9,585 bases of DNA, taken from contig RFKO01000265.1 of NCBI GenBank assembly GCA_003694235.1, forward strand, positions 1 through 9,585, read 5' to 3'. Below, in pieces: positions 1 to 5,839 of the stretch. Source of the stretch: Anaerolineae bacterium. GTDB lineage: Bacteria; Chloroflexota; Anaerolineae; Anaerolineales; UBA11858. The stretch's first letter is position 1; each line of letters opens with the position of its first letter. A model generated the notes under the pieces. It had not been told where the DNA came from. It did no database searches and saw only the letters and a program-made list of their open reading frames with translations. The translations under genes and the position numbers were made by a program.

Positions 1-228
1 GATGAGCAGGAGCAGGCTGCCGCCACCGGCTGCGCCCAGGCGTAACGGCCCCAGGCGGATGAAATCCCAGTTCTGGGCGACGCCCCAGGCGTGTCCCGCC
101 CAAAAGCCCAGCCAGGAGACGAGCAGGTAGAGCAACAACCGGCCTGCTCCACCGCCGCGGAGCAGATGGAAAAGCGCACCCAGCAACGTGGAGAACAGAA
201 TGCCAAAAATCAGCGCGGGCAGAGTCAT
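1..228 (-). CDS. Small hydrophobic membrane protein, N-terminal part (truncated by window edge)
   Basis: This frame is open from an ATG at 228-226 to the left edge and gives 76 residues with no stop. The start reads [20 protein letters not shown]. Two hydrophobic stretches are visible, about residues 3-22 and 31-50, separated by a short RGGGAGR turn. A tract containing [18 protein letters not shown] then leads into a third hydrophobic run at the edge. This suggests a small polytopic inner-membrane protein with three or more helices. The ATG overlaps the mnmA stop in an ATGA arrangement, so translation is probably coupled to mnmA and the gene belongs to the same transcript. I do not recognise a named family and assign no function. 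The C-terminus is outside the window. Hydrophobic pattern, consistent codon use and the coupled start make it a real gene. Confidence 0.75.
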   Translation of the reverse strand, partial: MTLPALIFGILFSTLLGALFHLLRGGGAGRLLLYLLVSWLGFWAGHAWGVAQNWDFIRLGPLRLGAAGGGSLLLLI

Positions 229-1319
229 GGCTGTTGAATCAGGCCGCCGCCGAGGCAGACTTCGCCCTGGTAGAACACGGCGGCCTGGCCAGGAGTGATG
301 TCGCGCAGCGGCTGGTCGAATTGTACCCGGACGCGGTTTTCTGGCAAGGGCGTGACCGTGGCCCAGGCGGGGCGAGCTTTGTAACGGATTTTGACCTCGG
401 CGCGAAAGGGCGCGGGCGGCGCTTCGCCGCGAATCCAGTTGACCTCCGCCGCCAGCAGGGTCTGGCTGCCCAGCTCGGCGCGGGGGGCGACCACCAGCGC
501 GTTGCGGGCAAGGTCTTTCTCTTTGACGTACAACGGTTCGGCGGCGGCGATCCCCAGCCCGCGCCGCTGGCCGATGGTGTAGAACGCCAGGCCGCGATGC
601 TCTCCGATGACCTCGCCGCGGGTGTTGAGGATCGGCCCCGGTCGTTTGACAGCGGGGGCGTTTCGTTCCAGGAATTCGGCGTATGTTCCCTCGCCCAAAA
701 AGCACAGGTCCTGGCTATCGGCGCGGCTGGCTACCGGCAGGTTGAAGTCGCGCGCCATTTGCCGCACTTCCTCCTTGGTGTATTCGCCGACCGGGAAGAG
801 GGCGCGGCGCAGCTGCCGTTGGTTGAGCACATGCAGGACATAGGACTGGTCTTTGCCCTCGTCGCGCCCTTTGAGCAACTGGACAGGGGCGGTCTCTCCC
901 GTCGCTTCGCTTTGGGCGGTTCTCAGGCGGGCGTAGTGTCCCGTTGCCAGGTAATCGGCGCCCAGGGCGAGCGCCTGTTCGAGCAGGAAGCCCCAGCGGA
1001 TTTTGCGGTTGCATACCAGACAGGGGTTGGGCGTGATGCCCTGCGTATAGCCATCAATAAAGGCCTCCACCACCGTCTGGCGGAAGACTTGCCGCGCGTC
1101 CACCGCGTAGAAGGGGATATCCAGCCGCGCCGCGATGCGCCGCGCCAGGCTCATCGAGTCCAGCGTGCAGCAGCGGTTTTCGCTCTCTCTCCCCGGTTCG
1201 CTCCACAGGCGCAGCATCATCCCGATCACGTTGTAGCCCTGCTCCTTGAGCAGCGCCGCGGCGACCGAGCTATCCACCCCGCCTGACATGGCAATGACAA
1301 CAGTAGCTTTTGTGTGCAA
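225..1319 (-). CDS. mnmA: tRNA-specific 2-thiouridylase MnmA
   Basis: MnmA adenylates U34 of tRNA Lys/Glu/Gln and replaces the C2 oxygen with sulfur, giving s2U34 in the cytoplasm. The 364-residue product is close to the family length (about 360-370). It has the N-terminal PP-loop SGGVDSS (residues 12-18) for [10 protein letters not shown] with C100 and C103, GHYAR (127-131), [13 protein letters not shown], and SQDLCFLG with C206, followed by the C-terminal RNA-binding barrels ([12 protein letters not shown]). C103 and C206 correspond to E. coli C102 and C199; C100 sits where E. coli has D99. The start is TTG: the next ATG (codon 11) lies directly before SGGVDSS and would remove the first beta strand. 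Only a weak GGG-type ribosome site precedes the TTG. The gene follows a cysteine desulfurase by 69 nt, matching the known yrvO-mnmA pairing of Bacillus, and overlaps the next gene by ATGA. Confidence 0.97.
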   Translation of the reverse strand: MHTKATVVIAMSGGVDSSVAAALLKEQGYNVIGMMLRLWSEPGRESENRCCTLDSMSLARRIAARLDIPFYAVDARQVFRQTVVEAFIDGYTQGITPNPCLVCNRKIRWGFLLEQALALGADYLATGHYARLRTAQSEATGETAPVQLLKGRDEGKDQSYVLHVLNQRQLRRALFPVGEYTKEEVRQMARDFNLPVASRADSQDLCFLGEGTYAEFLERNAPAVKRPGPILNTRGEVIGEHRGLAFYTIGQRRGLGIAAAEPLYVKEKDLARNALVVAPRAELGSQTLLAAEVNWIRGEAPPAPFRAEVKIRYKARPAWATVTPLPENRVRVQFDQPLRDITPGQAAVFYQGEVCLGGGLIQQP

Positions 1320-1348
1320 AGTTATGTGACCCGTGTTAGCGGCAATCG

Positions 1349-1396
1349 CACCACGGAGACACAGAGTTCATCGGCTTTTCTCTGTGTTTCATGGTG
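1349..1396. repeat. Imperfect inverted repeat spanning the desulfurase stop and the gap before mnmA
   Basis: The left arm at 1349-1366 (CACCACGGAGACACAGAG) faces a right arm at 1380-1396 (CTCTGTGTTTCATGGTG) across a 13-nt loop. The inner 8 bp (1359-1366 with 1380-1387) and the outer 5 bp (1349-1353 with 1392-1396) pair perfectly around a mismatched centre. The right arm carries the last desulfurase codons and its TGA. No T-run follows on the minus strand, so it is not a textbook intrinsic terminator. The arm resembles the ACCACGGAGACACxGAG-like words I associate with dispersed palindromic repeats in many bacterial genomes. That resemblance is from memory and only one copy is in the window. 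It could weaken read-through or protect an mRNA end. Confidence 0.65.
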
Positions 1397-2570
1397 ATTC
1401 TCCATGTTCTCCATTGTGAAGCCGTGCTTTTTCTACCAACTCCGGCAATGCATCCAGAAAACGCTCCACCTCCTCGGGGCGTGTGTCCTTGCCCACGGTG
1501 ACGCGCAGCGAGCCCAGCGCCCACGCGCGCGGCAGCCCTATCGCAGTCAGCACCTCGGAAGGTTCGGGGTTGCCGGTTTTGCAGGCCGAGCCGGAGGAGC
1601 AGGCGAAGCCGGCCGCGTCCAGCAGGATGAGCAGCTGATTGCCGTCCACGCCGCGGAAGACAAAGCTGGCGTGATTGGGTAACCGTTCTTCCGGGTGACC
1701 GGTCAGCCGCGCGGCGGGGATTTCTTCCAGCACGCGGCCGATGATGCGGTCCCTCAGCGCGCGCTCGTGGGCGGCGCGCTCGGCGTGTTCCTGTTGCACC
1801 AGGGCGAAAGCCGTCGCCATGCCCACGATGTAGGGCACGTTTTGCGTGCCGGCGCGTCGCCCCAATTCCTGCGAACCGCCGGTTTGCGTCGGGAGGAGGG
1901 GGGTGCCCTCGCGCACGTACAGCGCACCCACTCCCTTGGGGCCGTAGAATTTGTGCGCTCCCAACGAGAGCAGATCTACGTTCAGCGCGGCGACATCCAG
2001 CGGAAAATGCGCCCCCGATTGCACCGCGTCGGTGTGCAAAGGGATGCCCCGCTGGCGGCACAGCGCGCCGATCTCGGCGATGGGATTGAGCGTGCCGATT
2101 TCGTTGTTGGCATGGATGATCGATACCACCGCTGTGTCCGGTCTGAGCCGCCGGGCGACCTCCTGGGGGGAGACGCGGCCGTATTCGTCCACTGGCAGTC
2201 TTTCCACCTCGAAACCGAAAACCTCGGCCAGTTGCTCCGCCGTGCGCGCGACGGCATGGTGTTCCACCGGGCTGATCAGGATGTGATTGGCGCCGCGCTG
2301 CTGTCGCGCCGCCAGCGCCGCGCCGCGCAGCGCCAGGTTGTCACTCTCCGAGCCGCAGGAGGTGAACACAATCTCGTGGGGCTGGCAGTTGAGCGCGGCG
2401 GCCATTTGCTCGCGGCTGCTTTCCACCGCGCCCTCGGCGCGCTGCCCAAAGCGATGGATCGAGGATGGATTGCCAAAATGCTGCTGAAAGTAGGGCAGCA
2501 TGGCCTCCAGCACTCGTCCATCCACCGGCGTGGAAGCCGAATAATCCAGATAGATGCGATCGGTTGTCAT
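1389..2570 (-). CDS. Cysteine desulfurase (NifS/IscS/YrvO-type, class V aminotransferase fold)
   Basis: This PLP enzyme turns L-cysteine into alanine and an enzyme-bound persulfide used for tRNA thiolation or Fe-S assembly. The product has 393 residues, near the family length of about 380-405. It opens with IYLDYSASTPVDGRV and has VEHHAVART at the PLP-stacking histidine. The Schiff-base lysine is K207 in GAHKFYGPKG. The persulfide cysteine is C330 in SSGSACKTG, a group I active-site loop, with a second cysteine at 324. I chose the ATG at 2570, giving MTTDRIYLDYS. The frame stays open for 39 more codons upstream, but that stretch crosses the promoter and is not family-like. mnmA follows on the same strand, so MnmA is the likely sulfur acceptor, as for YrvO. 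It may also serve Fe-S assembly; no iscU, sufU or regulator is adjacent. The ATG lacks a Shine-Dalgarno. Confidence 0.96.
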   Translation of the reverse strand: MTTDRIYLDYSASTPVDGRVLEAMLPYFQQHFGNPSSIHRFGQRAEGAVESSREQMAAALNCQPHEIVFTSCGSESDNLALRGAALAARQQRGANHILISPVEHHAVARTAEQLAEVFGFEVERLPVDEYGRVSPQEVARRLRPDTAVVSIIHANNEIGTLNPIAEIGALCRQRGIPLHTDAVQSGAHFPLDVAALNVDLLSLGAHKFYGPKGVGALYVREGTPLLPTQTGGSQELGRRAGTQNVPYIVGMATAFALVQQEHAERAAHERALRDRIIGRVLEEIPAARLTGHPEERLPNHASFVFRGVDGNQLLILLDAAGFACSSGSACKTGNPEPSEVLTAIGLPRAWALGSLRVTVGKDTRPEEVERFLDALPELVEKARLHNGEHGESP

Positions 2571-2577
2571 AACCGCG

Positions 2578-2583
2578 ATTATA
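2578..2583 (-). promoter_or_regulatory. -10 box for the desulfurase-mnmA unit, probable leaderless start
   Basis: The minus strand reads TATAAT here, a perfect sigma70-type -10 hexamer. It is separated by 7 nt (CGCGGTT) from the ATG at 2570, so transcription should begin at or next to the A of the start codon. No Shine-Dalgarno can fit in that space, which agrees with a leaderless mRNA. The region expected to hold the -35 (2601-2606, AAAGGC on this strand) is a poor match. The call therefore rests on the -10 and its spacing. Confidence 0.6.
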
Positions 2584-2608
2584 GCATGCCAATCCGGGTT
2601 GCCTTTGA

Positions 2609-2614
2609 TATAAT
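2609..2614 (+). promoter_or_regulatory. -10 box for the phosphohexomutase operon
   Basis: A perfect TATAAT lies on the plus strand 29 nt before the ATG at 2644, preceded by TTTGA. A start near 2621 would give a leader of about 23 nt that contains the ribosome-binding site. The -35 position (2586-2591, ATGCCA) is weak. The region overlaps the opposing desulfurase promoter, so the two promoters share DNA. Confidence 0.55.
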
Positions 2615-2634
2615 ACAGCCAAATATCGGCTCGT

Positions 2635-2639
2635 GGAGG
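2635..2639 (+). promoter_or_regulatory. Shine-Dalgarno of the phosphohexomutase gene
   Basis: GGAGG at 2635-2639 stands 4 nt before the ATG at 2644. This is a strong but rather close site and it fixes the start of the gene. The diverging desulfurase has no such site. Confidence 0.7.
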
Positions 2640-2643
2640 CTTC

Positions 2644-4062
2644 ATGGTACAGACAATCAAGTTCGGCACGGATGGCTGGCGCGGCAAAATTGCCGAAAAT
2701 TACACCTTTGCCAATGTGAGGCGTTGCGCGCAGGGTTTTGCAAACTACCTGCGAGCGCAGGGCCATGCCGGCAAAGCGGTGGTGGTGGGGCACGATAAGC
2801 GCTTTCTCGGTGAGCAGTTTGCCGCCGCGGTGTCCGAGGTGCTGGCCGGCAACGGTTTCAAAGTCTATCTGACCGAGGGGCCGACCCCGACCCCTGTGAT
2901 CTCGTATTCGGTCGTCGCCCGCCAGGCGGTGGGCGCAGTCAACATCACCGCCTCGCACAATCCGCCCTGGGATAACGGTTTCAAAGTGCGCGATCGGCAC
3001 GGCGGCGCGATCCCCCCGGACGGCCTTAAGGATATCGAAGCGCGCATCCCTGTGGATGAAAGCGAGGCGCAAAGGATGCCGCTGGCGCAGGCTGAGGCCG
3101 AAGGGCTGGTGGAACGCTTCGACCCCGCTCCAGATTACATCGCTCAACTGGAACGCCTGATCGATTTGCAGCCCATCCGGGATGCCGGTTTGAAAATCAT
3201 GGTTGACCCGATGTGGGGCAACGGCGCCGGATGGTTCCCGCGCCTGCTGGGTGGCGGCAAGACCGAGGTGGTCGAAATCCACAACACCCGCAACCCCATC
3301 TTCCCCGAGATGAGCCGCCCCGAGCCGATTCCGCCAAACGTGGATGCCGGTCTCAAGGCCAGTCTGGAGTACGGCGCGGATGTGCTGATCATCAATGACG
3401 GCGATGCTGACCGCCTGGGCGTGGGTGACGAACACGGCCATTTCGTCAACCAGTTGCGCGTCTATGGCCTGTTGGCGTACTATCTGCTGGAAGTGCGCGG
3501 CGAGCGCGGCCCGATCGTCAAGACACTTTCCACAACCAAGATGCTGAACAAGCTGGGCGAGATGTACGATGTGCCGGTGTACGAAACCGGCGTGGGCTTC
3601 AAGTACGTCGCCCCCAAGATGCTGGAGACCAACGCGCTGATCGGCGGCGAAGAGTCCGGCGGTTACGCGTTTCGCGGCCATGTGCCGGAGCGCGATGGCA
3701 TTCTGGCCGGTCTGTACCTGCTGGATATGATGGTGCGCCTGGAGCGTAAACCGCACGAGTTGCTTGAACTGCTGTTCAGCAAAGTGGGCGCGCATTACTA
3801 CGACCGCATAGACACGCCTTTCCAGGGCGACCGGCAGGAGAAAATCGAGCGCATTCTGGCGGCCAACCCCAAGACCATTGGCGGCCTCAGGGTGACCGAT
3901 TTTGTCACCATCGACGGTTATCAGTTCTTGCTCGAAGACGGCGGCTGGCTGCTGATCCGCTTCTCGGGCACCGAGCCGATCATCCGCGTGTATTGCGAGA
4001 CCACGCACGAAGATAAAGTTCAGGCTATTCTGCAGGATGGCTTGAAGATTGCCGGCATCTGA
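2644..4062 (+). CDS. Phosphoglucomutase/phosphomannomutase family protein (alpha-D-phosphohexomutase)
   Basis: This cytoplasmic Mg-dependent enzyme interconverts hexose 1- and 6-phosphates through a phosphoserine, feeding nucleotide-sugar and glycan synthesis. All four domains of the superfamily are visible in 472 residues, a normal length. [10 protein letters not shown] is at 7-16. The catalytic serine is S104 in TASHNPP. The metal loop is DGDADR (252-257). The sugar-specificity loop is GEESGG (335-340), followed by HVPERDG. The phosphate-binding loop is RFSGTEP (439-445) in domain 4. The specificity loop is compatible with glucose or mannose phosphates; it lacks the phosphoglucosamine-mutase signature, so GlmM is less likely. 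The exact substrate cannot be fixed from sequence. It is the first gene of the plus-strand run, with its own promoter and ribosome site, and its TGA overlaps the next ATG by one base (TGATG). Confidence 0.95.
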   Translation: MVQTIKFGTDGWRGKIAENYTFANVRRCAQGFANYLRAQGHAGKAVVVGHDKRFLGEQFAAAVSEVLAGNGFKVYLTEGPTPTPVISYSVVARQAVGAVNITASHNPPWDNGFKVRDRHGGAIPPDGLKDIEARIPVDESEAQRMPLAQAEAEGLVERFDPAPDYIAQLERLIDLQPIRDAGLKIMVDPMWGNGAGWFPRLLGGGKTEVVEIHNTRNPIFPEMSRPEPIPPNVDAGLKASLEYGADVLIINDGDADRLGVGDEHGHFVNQLRVYGLLAYYLLEVRGERGPIVKTLSTTKMLNKLGEMYDVPVYETGVGFKYVAPKMLETNALIGGEESGGYAFRGHVPERDGILAGLYLLDMMVRLERKPHELLELLFSKVGAHYYDRIDTPFQGDRQEKIERILAANPKTIGGLRVTDFVTIDGYQFLLEDGGWLLIRFSGTEPIIRVYCETTHEDKVQAILQDGLKIAGI

Positions 4063-4871
4063 TGCACCTGACAGATACGCACTGTCATCTGTACTTTAAC
4101 GATTATCACAACGACCTGGAGGCGGTGCTCGACCGCGCCTGGGAGGCCGGCCTGGAGTTCATTCTGGTCCCCGGTATTGACCTGGAAACCAGCCGGGCGG
4201 CCCTCGAGTTGGCCGAGACGCATCCCCGCGTTTTCGCTGCCGTCGGCGTGCATCCCAACAGCGCGTTGACCTGGACGGAGGGCACGCTCTTCGCGCTGGA
4301 AGAACTGGCCGCTCATCCCAAAGTGGTCGCCATCGGCGAGATCGGCCTGGACTATTACCGCGACCGTTCCCCGCGCCCGTTGCAACGCCGCATCTTTCGC
4401 GCGCAGCTGCAACTGGCGGCTCGCCGCGGTTTGCCCGTAGTGGTGCACACCCGCAACGCCTCGCCGGAGGCGCGCGACTGCATCCGCGACGTGCTGACGT
4501 TGTTGCGCGAGGCTCGCCCGGACCTTCCGAGCGGAAGGCCGGGCGTGATTCATTCTTTCTCCGGTAATGCGGAGGAGGCCGCCCAGGCGCTGACAGAGGG
4601 CTACTATCTGGGCTTTACCGGCCCGGTGACGTACAAAAAAGCCGCCCAACTGCGGCAGATGGTTGCTGGCGTCCCCTCTGAACGGTTGCTGGTGGAGACC
4701 GATGGCCCGTTCCTGACGCCACATCCCTACCGCGGGCGGCGGAATGAGCCGGCCTATGTGCGCTATATCGTTGATCAAATCGCCGTTGTGCAAGGCCGCA
4801 AGCCGGAAGAGATAGCCGCCGCCACGGCGCAGAACGCGAGGCATCTGTTTCGATGGAGAGAACTGGATTGA
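4062..4871 (+). CDS. tatD: TatD-family metal-dependent hydrolase
   Basis: TatD-like proteins are amidohydrolase-fold TIM barrels; characterised members are Mg/Mn-dependent 3'-5' DNA/RNA exonucleases or deoxyribonucleases. The 269 residues match the family length of about 255-265. Metal ligands are visible in order: H7 and H9 in DTHCH, E93 in IGEIGLDYY, H129 in VVHTRNA, H164 in VIHSFSG, and D214 in VETDGPFLTP. GVHPN is also present. The start overlaps the mutase stop (TGATG), so the two are probably translationally coupled. The end overlaps the next ATG by 19 nt. A strong hairpin at 4516-4544 lies in the segment encoding ARPDLPSGRPG, between the H129 and H164 motifs, where family loops vary. 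The physiological substrate (nuclease repair role or D-aminoacyl-tRNA deacylase-like activity) is not decided by sequence. Confidence 0.94.
   Translation: MHLTDTHCHLYFNDYHNDLEAVLDRAWEAGLEFILVPGIDLETSRAALELAETHPRVFAAVGVHPNSALTWTEGTLFALEELAAHPKVVAIGEIGLDYYRDRSPRPLQRRIFRAQLQLAARRGLPVVVHTRNASPEARDCIRDVLTLLREARPDLPSGRPGVIHSFSGNAEEAAQALTEGYYLGFTGPVTYKKAAQLRQMVAGVPSERLLVETDGPFLTPHPYRGRRNEPAYVRYIVDQIAVVQGRKPEEIAAATAQNARHLFRWRELD
4516..4544. repeat. GC-rich hairpin inside tatD
   Basis: The arm GCCCGG (4516-4521) pairs with CCGGGC (4539-4544). After a bulged A4522, CCTTCCG (4523-4529) pairs with CGGAAGG (4532-4538). Allowing for a minimal loop, this is about 12 bp of stem with one bulge. It lies wholly in coding sequence and keeps the frame. 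It may be chance in GC-rich DNA, an mRNA structure, or a small palindromic insertion. Only one copy occurs here. Confidence 0.5.
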
Positions 4872-5830
4872 GCATTCGTTTTTTGACTTTAGTGGAAGAC
4901 CAGATCCGATTGGTGGAAGAGCGCATGCGCGAGCGCGTGCCGGATCACCATCCGGATTTACACGCCGTGCTGGCGCATTTGATTTCGTCGGGGGGAAAGC
5001 GTGTCCGCCCGGCGGTGGCTTTGCTCACCGGCATCATGCTGGGCGCCGACCAACAGCGCCTGGTCACGCTGGCGGCCTCGATCGAGATGCTGCACACCGC
5101 CACGCTGGTGCACGACGACTTGATTGACGGCGCGCTGCTGCGCCGCGGCATCCCCACCGTCAACGCCACCTGGTCGCCCGCCGCCACTGTGTTGACCGGC
5201 GATTACATCTTCGCCCGCGCGGCCGAACTGGCCGCCCAGACGGATTCCGTGCCGGTGATGCGCACCTTTGCCGAAACCCTGGCGGTGATCGTCAACGGCG
5301 AGATCACCCAGTTGTTCACCAGCCGCGGTCTGTCCAGCCGCGAAAATTATTTCCAGCGCATTTACGCCAAAACCGCTTCGATGTTCGTGCTGGCGGCCAA
5401 ATCCGCCGCCTTGATCAGCCCGGTGGACGATGGCGTTGTTGAGACCATGCGCGATTACGGCTATCAGATCGGCATGGCTTTTCAGATTGTGGATGACATC
5501 CTGGATTTCGTCGGCGACCAGGCCAGTGTGGGCAAGCCGGTCGCCAGCGATCTGCGTCAGGGGCTTGTCACGCTGCCGGCAATTTGCTATCATGAAGCCA
5601 ACCCCGATGACCCCGATATGCAAGCGGTTCTGCAAGGCCAGTATCACAACGAAGAACGCATGAGCCGTCTGATCGAGGCCATTCGCCAGAGCGACGCCAT
5701 TCAGCAGGCGCAGCAGGAGGCACGAGAGTTTGTGCTGCGCGCCCAGCAGTGTCTCACCCATCTACCGGATACCATCGAGCGACAGGCTTTGCACGAACTG
5801 GGAGACTACATCATCGCCCGCACGACGTGA
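4853..5830 (+). CDS. Long-chain trans-polyprenyl diphosphate synthase
   Basis: This enzyme adds isopentenyl diphosphate units to an allylic primer to make a long all-trans prenyl diphosphate, the side chain of menaquinone or ubiquinone. The 325-residue product shows SSGGKRVRPAVALL, a first aspartate-rich motif DDLID at 88-92 in HTATLVHDDLIDGALLRRG, and a second DDILD at 214-218 in FQIVDDILDFVGD, followed by GKPVASDLRQG. The residue five before the first motif is a small alanine (A83), as in long-chain synthases such as IspB, so an octaprenyl-range product is more likely than farnesyl or geranylgeranyl. The exact length cannot be read. The ATG at 4853 overlaps tatD by 19 nt. A TTG at 4868, with GGAGAG 7 nt upstream, is a credible alternative that would remove five residues. 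The gene sits between tatD and a membrane hydrolase in the same run. Confidence 0.95.
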   Translation: MERTGLSIRFLTLVEDQIRLVEERMRERVPDHHPDLHAVLAHLISSGGKRVRPAVALLTGIMLGADQQRLVTLAASIEMLHTATLVHDDLIDGALLRRGIPTVNATWSPAATVLTGDYIFARAAELAAQTDSVPVMRTFAETLAVIVNGEITQLFTSRGLSSRENYFQRIYAKTASMFVLAAKSAALISPVDDGVVETMRDYGYQIGMAFQIVDDILDFVGDQASVGKPVASDLRQGLVTLPAICYHEANPDDPDMQAVLQGQYHNEERMSRLIEAIRQSDAIQQAQQEAREFVLRAQQCLTHLPDTIERQALHELGDYIIARTT

Positions 5831-5839
5831 GAACCCGAG

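Noticed and set aside
234..1286. Long open frame on the plus strand opposite mnmA
   Set aside because: It is antisense to a clearly recognisable enzyme, is rich in Ala, Arg, Gln and Gly, shows no family motif, and is expected by chance in GC-rich DNA.
1336..1396. Small open frame ending in an [14 protein letters not shown] peptide between the desulfurase and mnmA
   Set aside because: It is a translation of the inverted repeat. Similar short peptides are common annotation artefacts of this type of repeat.
1349..1396. Intrinsic terminator for the desulfurase
   Set aside because: The stem is present, but no T-run follows on the minus strand and mnmA probably needs read-through.
2341..4008. 555-codon open frame on the minus strand opposite the phosphohexomutase
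   Set aside because: It runs across the divergent promoter and into the desulfurase in a different frame. Its His/Gln/Val/Asp-rich composition is typical of an antisense shadow.
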